Shown piece by piece: positions 6,652 through 13,622 of a DNA stretch of 45,799 bases (within the stretch, counting starts at the first letter, position 1; each line of letters starts with the position of its first letter). The stretch is from Bacteroidota bacterium (GTDB taxonomy: Bacteria; Bacteroidota; Bacteroidia; Bacteroidales; JAAUTT01): assembly GCA_020048915.1 (NCBI GenBank), contig JAIFLU010000018.1, positions 1-45,799 on the forward strand, written 5' to 3'. Below the pieces are notes generated by a model. That model was not told the DNA's origin. It searched no databases and saw only the letters and a list, made by a program, of their open reading frames with translations. Position numbers and translations under genes: made by a program.

Positions 6652-9165
6652 ATGCAATCCATCGATAATCCACAACTTCAGCTGGCTCACGATTTTGTTC
6701 AGTACACCAATGCCAATGTTTTCCTTACCGGGAAAGCCGGTACGGGCAAAACTACGTTCCTGAAAAATCTGCGGTATAATTCCATGAAACGCATGATTGT
6801 GGTTGCTCCAACCGGAGTTGCTGCCATAAATGCCGGCGGGGTTACCATTCATTCGTTTTTTCAGATGCCTTTCGGACCGATTATTCCAACGTCGCTGACA
6901 GGGCGAACGGATTACAGGGAAGATAGTAGTCAAAGCCCCATGAGCTTTCAGAAGTTTAGTCGCGATAAAATTAATATCATAAAAAGCCTCGATTTATTGG
7001 TGATTGACGAAATAAGCATGGTTCGGGCCGATTTACTCGATGGAATCGATGAGGTGTTACGTCGTTTCAAGAATCGGAATAAACCCTTTGGAGGAGTTCA
7101 GTTGTTGATGATTGGCGATCTTCAGCAGTTAGCGCCTGTAATTAAAGATGAGGAATGGAATATACTGCGAAAATACTACGACTCGGTTTTTTTCTTTAGC
7201 AGTCATGCCCTTCGGAAAACCAACCATGTTAACATTGAACTCAAACATATCTACCGTCAAAGCGACCAGGCTTTTATTAGTCTGCTTAATAAAGTTCGCG
7301 ATAATAAACTCGATTCAGCCACTCTGGAGGAGCTTAATAAAAGGTATATTCCCAATTTCTCCCTCGATGCCGACGATGGCTATATTACCCTGACGACTCA
7401 TAATTATCAGGCAAATTCCATTAATGATACCAAACTGGGAAAACTACCCGGTAATGCCAAAAAATTTTCGGCAACTGTTCAGGGCGAATTTCCTGAATAT
7501 TCGTACCCCACAGAGATAGAGCTTACCCTCAAAAAGGGGGCTCAGGTAATGTTTGTAAAAAACGATATATCGCGCGAAAAGCTGTTTTATAACGGTAAAA
7601 TTGGAGTAATCACTCGTCTGGATGATAGCGTTATTATGGTAAAATGCCAGGATGATGAAGAAGAAATTTCAGTAACTCCCATGGAATGGCATAACTGCCG
7701 ATACTCCATCGACGAAGAGACGAAGGAAATTAAAGAAATTGTTTTAGGCACCTTTACGCAACACCCTTTAAAATTGGCGTGGGCAATAACCATTCATAAA
7801 AGTCAGGGTTTAACGTTCGAAAGGGCTATTATCGATGCCAACGCTGCTTTTGCACATGGGCAGGTATATGTGGCGCTGAGTCGTTGCAAAACTTTGGAAG
7901 GCTTGGTTTTAAGCTCCCAAATTTCAACGCAAAGTGTAAAAACCGACCATACAGTTTCGGCATTTAACCGGAATGTAGAAGAAAACCAGCCGGGTAACGA
8001 AGTGCTGAGTGAAATGCGACAAGCATATCAGCAACAATTGCTGCTGGAGTTGATTGATTTTGTGCCATTGGTTTACCGATTAAACTATGTGTTGAAGTTG
8101 GTTCAGGAACACCGGCAGAGCCTGCATATAAGTGTTGTAGATGCATTTGAGCGAATGAATACATCCATAAGCAATGAATTGATGAGTGTTTCGGGCAAGT
8201 TTAAGATTCAGCTCTACCAATTGTTTTCTGTTTCAGGGAACTTAGAGGAAAACGCAGCATTGCAGGATAGGGTAAAAAAAGCCTGTGCTTATTTCGAAGA
8301 AAAAACAGATGAACATGTTGGGCAGGTACTCCACGATTTATCTATTGATATTGACAATAAAACTATTCGTAAATCGATTTTGGATGCAGTGGGCCGCTTA
8401 AAAGAAGAATGCGCAATTAAACTTTCTTCGTTCCAGGTATGTAAGGATGGGTTTACGGTTTCGAAATTTTTGGAAACCCGCGCTAAAGCCGCAATTGAAA
8501 CTCCTGAACTGAAAAGCAGTGTTAAAAAGAAGGAAAGCGTTTCTACATCAGGGCACAGTCACCCCAAGCTTTACGCCAGTTTAAGAGCGTGGCGCGACTC
8601 CCTGGCCAAAGAACTGAATCTGCCGGTTTATATGATCTTGCCCACAAAAACCATGGTCGACCTGGAAACCTACCTCCCTGTTTCATCCAAAGAACTAGGT
8701 GAAATTAAAGGATTTGGCAAGAAAAAGGTAAAACAGTTTGGTGTCAAAATTCTTGAAATTATTAAGGAGTATCGATTGGAGCAAAAAATGGAGGTGCCAG
8801 CCGGTGTGTTTCATGAGGAGCAGTTGGAAATGGAGGAAGAACCCAAACCTGAAAAAATACAATCGAAACAGGAGAGCTTAAATCAGTTTAATTCCGGGAA
8901 AAGCATTGCTGAAATTGCTTTAAGCCGGGATATGGCCGAAACTACTATTGAAGGCCATTTGTCTTATTATGTTGCCATAGGGGAATTAGATGCTTCTGAG
9001 ATTGTTTCTCCCGAAAAAATAGAGAAAATCTCCCAATACTTTCTGGCTACTGAAAGTAAATTACTCGGACCAGCCAAAGCTGCATTGGGCGATGATTTTT
9101 CTTATGGTGAACTGCGAATTGTTTTGAAGCATTTGGAGTTTAAAGGATTGATTGGAATTAACTAA
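6652..9165 (+). CDS. PIF1-like helicase with HRDC and helix-turn-helix C-terminal domains
   Basis: An 837-residue superfamily 1 DNA helicase. The motor (about 1-450) has Walker A GKAGTGKT (27-34), Walker B LLVIDEISM (about 115-123), FGGVQLLMIGDLQQLAPV (motif III), and the C-terminal helicase motifs TIHKSQGLTFERAIID and VYVALSRC typical of PIF1/RecD-like enzymes. A linker leads to an HRDC domain (about 640-705; LYASLRAWRD...MVDLETYLP...GFGKKKVKQFG), a nucleic-acid-binding module shared with RecQ. The end (about 745-837) is the helix-turn-helix domain found at the C-terminus of some helicases (SGKSIAEIALSRDMAETTIEGHL). Cytoplasmic; a role in unwinding forks, R-loops or G-quadruplexes is inferred from PIF1. 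This PIF1-HRDC-HTH arrangement is widespread in Bacteroidota. Confidence 0.92.
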   Translation: MQSIDNPQLQLAHDFVQYTNANVFLTGKAGTGKTTFLKNLRYNSMKRMIVVAPTGVAAINAGGVTIHSFFQMPFGPIIPTSLTGRTDYREDSSQSPMSFQKFSRDKINIIKSLDLLVIDEISMVRADLLDGIDEVLRRFKNRNKPFGGVQLLMIGDLQQLAPVIKDEEWNILRKYYDSVFFFSSHALRKTNHVNIELKHIYRQSDQAFISLLNKVRDNKLDSATLEELNKRYIPNFSLDADDGYITLTTHNYQANSINDTKLGKLPGNAKKFSATVQGEFPEYSYPTEIELTLKKGAQVMFVKNDISREKLFYNGKIGVITRLDDSVIMVKCQDDEEEISVTPMEWHNCRYSIDEETKEIKEIVLGTFTQHPLKLAWAITIHKSQGLTFERAIIDANAAFAHGQVYVALSRCKTLEGLVLSSQISTQSVKTDHTVSAFNRNVEENQPGNEVLSEMRQAYQQQLLLELIDFVPLVYRLNYVLKLVQEHRQSLHISVVDAFERMNTSISNELMSVSGKFKIQLYQLFSVSGNLEENAALQDRVKKACAYFEEKTDEHVGQVLHDLSIDIDNKTIRKSILDAVGRLKEECAIKLSSFQVCKDGFTVSKFLETRAKAAIETPELKSSVKKKESVSTSGHSHPKLYASLRAWRDSLAKELNLPVYMILPTKTMVDLETYLPVSSKELGEIKGFGKKKVKQFGVKILEIIKEYRLEQKMEVPAGVFHEEQLEMEEEPKPEKIQSKQESLNQFNSGKSIAEIALSRDMAETTIEGHLSYYVAIGELDASEIVSPEKIEKISQYFLATESKLLGPAKAALGDDFSYGELRIVLKHLEFKGLIGIN

Positions 9166-9170
9166 AAGTA

Positions 9171-10247
9171 GCGCTTAGACTGGATTGAAATATTTTTGTT
9201 TTGAGAATGCTATAACGCGGAGGTTCACAAAGATGCCGCAAAGGTTCGCAGAGTAAGAATTCCAGATTCTCTCTGTGGCTCTCCGTGCTTTCCTCTGTGA
9301 ATCTCCGTGTAACTATTTTATTGATTTTTTTCTTAAGGCCTGAGTGAAATCAATTAGTATATTTTTTTTTACTAAAGCTCATAAGACTTTGTAGTCGCGC
9401 TTAAGCTGTATTGAAATGTTTTTAATTTGAGGTTGCTATAACGCAGAGGTTCGCAAAGATGCCGCCAAGGTTCGCAGAGAAGGAATTCCATATTCTCTCT
9501 GTGGCTCTCCGTGCTTTCCTCTGTGAATCTCTGTGTAACTATTTTATTAATTTAATTTCTTAAGGCCTGAGTGAAATCAATTAGTATATTTTTTTTACTA
9601 AAGCTCATAAGACTTTGTAGTCGCGCTTAAGCTGTATTGAAATGTTTTTAATTTGAGGTTTCTATAACGCAGAGGTACGCAAAGATGCCGCAAAGATTCA
9701 CAAAGTAATAATCTGCCATTTTCTCTGTGGCTCTCCGTGCTTTCCTCTGTGAATCTCCGTGTAACTATATTTTTAATTTTATTTCTTAAGGCCTGAATGT
9801 AATCAATTGGTATATATTTTTTTACTAAATCTCATAAGACCTTATAGCAGCACTTAAGCTGAATTGAAATATTTATAATTTGAGAGTGCTATAACGCAGA
9901 GGTTCGCAGAGATGCCGCAAAGATTCGCAGAGAAAGAATTCTATATTTTCTCTGTGACTCTCCGTGCATTCCTCTGTGAATCTCTGTGTAACTATTTTAT
10001 TAATTTTTTTCTTAAGGTCTGAATGTAATCAATTGGTATATATTTTTTACTAAAGCTCATAAGATTTTATAGTCGCGCTTAGGCTGGATTGAAATGTTTT
10101 TAATTTGAGAGTGCTATAACGCCGAGGTTCGCAAAGATGCCGCAAAGGTTCGCAGAGAAGAAATTCCATATTCTCTCAGTTGCTCTCCGTGCTTTCCTCT
10201 GTGAATCTCTGTGTAACTATATTTTAATGTTATTTCTTAAAGGCAGG
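9171..10247. repeat. Tandem array of five ~226-bp repeats with a long imperfect hairpin in each
   Basis: Five head-to-tail units start at 9171, 9397, 9623, 9850 and 10075, so the period is 225-227 bp; the last is cut short near 10247. Each unit has (1) gcgcttaagctg-like start and an AT-rich segment, (2) a left arm of type taacgcagaggttcgcaaag, (3) a short loop around ggaattccatattc, (4) a right arm of type ctctgtgaatctctgtgtaa, and (5) a tail ttaaggcctgagtgaaatca, a T-run, and ctcataagactttgtag. The arms pair over about 45 nt with mismatches, many of them G-T. Units differ by scattered substitutions, so the duplications are not all recent. There is no open frame longer than about 60 codons. 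Function unknown; a relic copy of the arm lies near 13.5 kb. Confidence 0.9.
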
Positions 10248-10254
10248 GTATGAG

Positions 10255-10482
10255 CCTTTGGCATTTCTTTGCAACCATTTGTTACTCATAACTTGCAACC
10301 TGTATTTATTAACTCAAATCTCAAAACTCACATCTCACATCTCGTAACACTTAACCCGCAACAGTCTGAACTATGATTTATATGATTCCACGAAGACTTT
10401 AATTTTCCGCTGTAACTCGCAACCTGTAACCCGCAACCTGTATTTATAAACCTGCAACCATTTGCAACCCGCAACCCGCTCC
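10255..10482. repeat. Low-complexity gcaacc/cccgcaac repeat tract
   Basis: Short degenerate units of the type gcaaccTGtattta, taacccgcaac and aacttgcaacc recur irregularly between the tandem array and the REP-like element (for example gcaacctgtattta near 10297 and again near 10433). Unit length and spacing are irregular, so it is neither a CRISPR nor a clean tandem repeat. No gene is visible in it. Confidence 0.55.
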
Positions 10483-10518
10483 ACGATAGTCCCGATAGCT
10501 ATCGCGGATCGGGATCGT
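10483..10518. repeat. REP-like palindromic element
   Basis: Arms acgat (10483-10487) plus cccgat (10491-10496) pair with atcggg (10508-10513) plus atcgt (10514-10518), around the perfect 12-bp palindrome cgatagctatcg (10493-10504), so two alternative foldings exist. It lies 18 bp beyond the stop of the minus-strand carbamate kinase gene and may act as its terminator. Related to copies at 33-44, 20992-21033 and 43693-43729. Confidence 0.7.
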
Positions 10519-10536
10519 AACCCGCATCTCTTTCTT

Positions 10537-11493
10537 CTAATCCTCGTATTGCATCGTTATTTTCGATCCGAATTTTTTATCGGCCAGTTTAGTGGCTTCG
10601 GTAATAACACTTTTCTTTCCTCCATTTTCAATAAACTGAATGGCTGCCCTTATTTTTGGTGCCATTGAGCCTTCACTAAAAACGCCGGCATCCAAATGCT
10701 TTTGAGCATCATTCCGATCTAAAAATTCGAGAATTTGTTGATTTGGCTGTTTATAGTTGAGGTAGATATAGGGTACATCCGTGAGAATATAAAACTCATC
10801 AGCTCCAATATGCGACGCAAGCATCGACGAAGCCAAATCCTTATCAATTACCGCTTCCGCAGGTCGTACGTTTCCCACATCGTCAATATATACCGGGATT
10901 CCACCACCCCCCGAGGCAATAACAATGGTTCCATGCCGTGCCATGGTTTCTATTACTTTTTCATTCATTATTCCAATAGGTTTAGGTGAAGGTACCACTC
11001 TGCGCCAACCTCCCTGAGTTTTCACTTCTTCTTTAAAAATCCATCCTTTCTTTTCGGTAAGCTCGTTTTTTTGCGTTTCGTCATAAATCATTCCCACCCG
11101 TTTAGCTGGATTTTTAAATGCTGGGTCGTTAATATCCACCTCTACCATTGTAACAAGGGTAACTACCTCGTGGGGGAGGTTGTGTTTGTGCAATACCATG
11201 TGCATCATGCGCTCAATCATGTAACCGATGCTTCCCTGCGATAGGGCTACACAAACATCCAATGGCATTTGGGGAAGGTGGTAAACCGTTTCGCCGGCAT
11301 CGTTTTGCATCAGGATATTCCCAACCTGAGGCCCATTGCCGTGTGTAATGACAATATTATATCCCTGTTTTAAAAGAAATACGAGATTCTCAAGAGTGTC
11401 CAGCGTATTCTGTTCCTGTTCGTCGATGGTTCCTGCCTGGTTGTCCCTCAGCAGGGCATTTCCTCCTAGTGCTATAACGGCTAATTTTTCCAT
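10537..11493 (-). CDS. arcC: Carbamate kinase
   Basis: A 318-residue cytoplasmic enzyme of the amino acid kinase family that interconverts carbamoyl phosphate + ADP and carbamate + ATP. Family marks are ALGGNALL at the N-terminus (about 8-15), THGNGPQVGN (about 49-58), MPLDVC..LSQGSIGYM, ASGGGGIPV (about 202-210) and the VIDKDLASS segment (about 224-232); the length is typical. No arginine deiminase or ornithine carbamoyltransferase gene is adjacent, so a full arginine deiminase pathway cannot be claimed here; the enzyme may use carbamoyl phosphate from another source. The gene is monocistronic and divergent from blaI. A stem of aaaaaagaata/tattctttttt at 11516-11526 and 11544-11554 sits in its upstream region. 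Confidence 0.95.
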   Translation of the reverse strand: MEKLAVIALGGNALLRDNQAGTIDEQEQNTLDTLENLVFLLKQGYNIVITHGNGPQVGNILMQNDAGETVYHLPQMPLDVCVALSQGSIGYMIERMMHMVLHKHNLPHEVVTLVTMVEVDINDPAFKNPAKRVGMIYDETQKNELTEKKGWIFKEEVKTQGGWRRVVPSPKPIGIMNEKVIETMARHGTIVIASGGGGIPVYIDDVGNVRPAEAVIDKDLASSMLASHIGADEFYILTDVPYIYLNYKQPNQQILEFLDRNDAQKHLDAGVFSEGSMAPKIRAAIQFIENGGKKSVITEATKLADKKFGSKITMQYED

Positions 11494-11515
11494 ACTAAAC
11501 CTTTTGCTTCCCTAA

Positions 11516-11554
11516 AAAAAAGAATACACCCTGTTTGGCGGATTATTCTTTTTT
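11516..11554. other. Inverted repeat in the arcC-blaI intergenic region
   Basis: A perfect 11-bp inverted repeat (aaaaaagaata at 11516-11526 and its complement at 11544-11554) with a 17-nt loop. It is just upstream of arcC on the minus strand, where it could form in the leader, and well upstream of blaI. It looks like a terminator in both directions, but no gene ends here. Its role is unknown. Confidence 0.35.
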
Positions 11555-11641
11555 CGAAGAACTATTTATTGCTAATTTAAAAGAAGTTAGAATTGTTTTT
11601 ACTGTTAAAAGTCATTGGTTGTTTCCTAACATGAATATATT

Positions 11642-11675
11642 ATTATAAAAATAGTTGTATTACTATAAAAATAGT
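11642..11675 (+). promoter_or_regulatory. Pair of BlaI-type operator dyads
   Basis: Two near-identical dyads, attat-aaaa-atagt (11642-11655) and the perfect actat-aaaa-atagt (11662-11675), lie exactly 20 bp apart, about two helical turns, directly upstream of a BlaI-like repressor gene. The second falls between the -33 and -7 elements of the predicted promoter, so a bound repressor would block polymerase. BlaI/MecI proteins are dimers that bind such paired dyads and repress their own operon; assignment to this BlaI is inferred from position. Confidence 0.65.
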
Positions 11676-11685
11676 CATACATTTG
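11655..11685 (+). promoter_or_regulatory. Promoter of the blaI-blaR operon
   Basis: TTG at 11655-11657, a 20-nt spacer and a perfect TAcaTTTG box at 11678-11685. The start codon is at 11690, only 4 nt after the box, so the transcript would start at or very near the ATG and may be leaderless. The spacer contains the second operator dyad. Confidence 0.6.
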
Positions 11686-11689
11686 TTTT

Positions 11690-12073
11690 ATGGAAAGTAA
11701 AGAACTAACAAAAGCAGAAGAACAAGTAATGCAATACCTTTGGGCGGTAAAAAAGGGGTTTCTGAAAGATATTGTCGACCAGTTCCCGGTTCCGAAACCT
11801 GCATATACAACTGTTTCTACAGTTATAAGGGTTTTAGTAAAAAAGGAGTTTATTGGTTACACTACCTATGGGAAAATTCACGAATACTATCCATTGATTT
11901 CCAAAAGCGATTATTTTCAGAACCATGTTAAATTATTAATTAATAATTTCTTTAACGGTTCTGCCCCTGAGTTTGCTTCATTTTTTGCAAACGAACAATT
12001 GAATTTGTCGGAATTGGAGGAAATCCAAAAAATGATTGAAGAAAAGATAAAGGATATTAAATCGAACAAGTAG
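11690..12073 (+). CDS. BlaI/MecI/CopY family transcriptional repressor
   Basis: A 127-residue repressor. The N-terminal winged helix (about 1-75) shows the family pattern ELTKAEEQVMQYLW...KKGFLKDIV, with the recognition region KPAYTTVSTVIRVLVKKEFI and the wing Y.TYGKIHEYYPLIS. The C-terminal helical part (about 80-127) would dimerise and, in the paradigm, be cleaved when the partner membrane peptidase is activated. The partner gene follows after 4 bp. Two matching dyads and a promoter lie directly upstream, so autoregulation is likely. It is not evidence for beta-lactam resistance: no beta-lactamase gene is present, and many Bacteroidota BlaI/M56 pairs respond to other envelope signals. Confidence 0.92.
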   Translation: MESKELTKAEEQVMQYLWAVKKGFLKDIVDQFPVPKPAYTTVSTVIRVLVKKEFIGYTTYGKIHEYYPLISKSDYFQNHVKLLINNFFNGSAPEFASFFANEQLNLSELEEIQKMIEEKIKDIKSNK

Positions 12074-12077
12074 AATT

Positions 12078-13394
12078 ATGAATGTTTATTGGTTATACAT
12101 GCTTAAGGTAAGCGTGTGCATCGGCATATTTTATTTATTTTACACATTAGCGTTGCGAAAATGTACTTTTTTTGCAATTAATAGATTTTATCTGGTTTTA
12201 GGACTTCTGCTATCATTCATTTTACCAGTTCTTACATTTTCATTTTTTGAAGTTCAGTCGAGCATCGTTTTTACGAAAATTATTGATTCTGCTTTGATTG
12301 AGCCGGAGTACGATTTTTTTAAAACTCAATATTTATCGAATGGTATAAACTCTGTAAATTATCCATTAATGATGTCGGCCGTTTATTTCTCCGGCATAAC
12401 AATTTTGTTCTTTAAGCTTTTATTTTCCATTGTCAGAACTATTCGGATTACGGATACTTCTGAAACCTTCAGGTTTGGCAATGCAAAGGTAATTAAAACA
12501 GATGGTGCTATACCTTTTTCGTTTTTCAACCTTGTTTTTTTGCCGAAGCACGAAAGCAATCCGTTGATAATTAATCATGAATTGGCCCATGTGCGTCAAT
12601 TTCATTGGTTCGATCTGGTTTTAACCGAGATTGCTTGTGTGTTACTGTGGTTTAATCCTTTTGTTGTTCTTTACAAACGTTCGCTTAAACTTCAACACGA
12701 ATATCTGGCTGATTTAAGTGTAATTAAGGATAATTCTAAAATTGAAGATTATCTGGTAATTATGCTGCAGCGGATAAAAACTGAGAGTGGCAGCGGACTG
12801 GTGAGCCATTTTTATTGTAAAACATTTAAAAAGCGTATTATTATGATCACTAAAAATAAAACATCGGTTAAATATTTAGGAATCTACCTGTTGGTGATTC
12901 CAATCGTTTGCATGTTATTGTTTGCCTTTACAAGCAATTATAAACCTGCTTTTATTCCCAACACTAACCAAATTGTGTCTGAAGATGAGTACGTTCCTTC
13001 TATTTACCCCGTAAATGCGAAAAAAATAACTATGACTAATGGTTATGGAGAGCGGATGAATCCCATTTCGAAGAAGAAGGATTTTCATTACGGAATTGAT
13101 TTTGCCTTATCGAAGGGCGAAAAGGTAATGGCCACAGCGAATGGGGTTGTAGTGGAAGCAAAATTTGATTCGGAACAGAAAAAAGGAAATTTCGTGATAG
13201 TAAAGCATAACGAAGAGTTTTCAACTTTTTATTCTCACTTAAATAGTATTTCGGTAAAAGTGGGAGATACACTAAAAAAGGGTCAATTTATTGGGGAAGT
13301 TGGAAGTACTGGTGTTTCAACAGCTCCTCACTTGCATTACGAAGTCATTAAAAATGAAAAGCGAGTAAATCCAAAGGATTACTTGCCCAAATAA
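12078..13394 (+). CDS. BlaR1-like M56 membrane metallopeptidase fused to an M23 (LytM) domain
   Basis: A 438-residue membrane protein. Predicted membrane segments are near 6-25, 37-57, 95-120, 178-199 and 266-286. The M56 peptidase domain carries HELAH (167-171) and a third likely zinc ligand, E208 in LQHEYLAD. After the last membrane segment comes a periplasmic M23 domain (about 320-438) with all expected zinc and catalytic residues: HxxxD at H337-D341, H387 in YSHL and HxH at 418-420. In BlaR1 this position holds a penicillin-binding sensor. Here a peptidoglycan endopeptidase fold replaces it, so the protein may sense or cut cell wall and signal by cleaving the BlaI-like repressor. It is the second gene of the operon (4-bp gap). 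M23/M56 fusions are known in Bacteroidota; their signal is not. Confidence 0.9.
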   Translation: MNVYWLYMLKVSVCIGIFYLFYTLALRKCTFFAINRFYLVLGLLLSFILPVLTFSFFEVQSSIVFTKIIDSALIEPEYDFFKTQYLSNGINSVNYPLMMSAVYFSGITILFFKLLFSIVRTIRITDTSETFRFGNAKVIKTDGAIPFSFFNLVFLPKHESNPLIINHELAHVRQFHWFDLVLTEIACVLLWFNPFVVLYKRSLKLQHEYLADLSVIKDNSKIEDYLVIMLQRIKTESGSGLVSHFYCKTFKKRIIMITKNKTSVKYLGIYLLVIPIVCMLLFAFTSNYKPAFIPNTNQIVSEDEYVPSIYPVNAKKITMTNGYGERMNPISKKKDFHYGIDFALSKGEKVMATANGVVVEAKFDSEQKKGNFVIVKHNEEFSTFYSHLNSISVKVGDTLKKGQFIGEVGSTGVSTAPHLHYEVIKNEKRVNPKDYLPK

Positions 13395-13458
13395 ATAGTT
13401 TAGGGGTAATAGGAAGATTTAAGCCTTAGCTAGCTATACTTCTACCTGCCCAGGTAAT

Positions 13459-13483
13459 AAAAACCTTAAATACGAAGGTTTTT
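13459..13483. terminator. Bidirectional terminator between blaR-like gene and mfd
   Basis: A perfect 9-bp stem, aaaaacctt (13459-13467) and aaggttttt (13475-13483), with a 7-nt loop, has T runs on both strands. It lies 65 bp after the M56/M23 gene and before the end of the convergent mfd gene. A smaller stem, acctg/caggt, lies just before it (13444-13455). Confidence 0.6.
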
Positions 13484-13499
13484 AATCTGCTTAACAATA

Positions 13500-13590
13500 G
13501 GATATTTTGCTTTGCGAACCTCTGCGATTCTTTGCGTGACTCTGTGGAGTAACTTAAAAACTATTCCGCAAAGGTTGCGCAAAGATTTTT
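13500..13590. repeat. Relic of the hairpin repeat in inverted orientation
   Basis: The stretch tttgcgaacctctgcg near 13512 is the exact reverse complement of the left arm of the 226-bp repeats at 9171-10247. It is followed by gtgactctgtggagtaac and by ccgcaaaggttgcgcaaag near 13565, which pairs with the first part. The flanking tail of the 226-bp unit is absent, so this is a separate, partial copy of the hairpin core only. Confidence 0.55.
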
Positions 13591-13622
13591 TCTTACTACT
13601 AATTACTCGCGACTTACGACTG

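Noticed and set aside
9171..10247. CRISPR array
   Set aside because: Units are 226 bp with repeat-like sequence along their whole length, without short repeats separated by unique spacers, and no cas genes are near.
10255..10482. Telomere-like or CRISPR-like tract of gcaacc units
   Set aside because: Unit length and spacing are irregular and no associated gene is present; simple degenerate low-complexity DNA.
10462..10668. 68-codon frame at the end of the carbamate kinase gene
   Set aside because: Mostly antisense to arcC and begins in the low-complexity repeat tract.
11690..13394. Beta-lactam resistance operon
   Set aside because: There is no beta-lactamase and the sensor lacks a penicillin-binding domain, so only the repressor/peptidase logic is shared.
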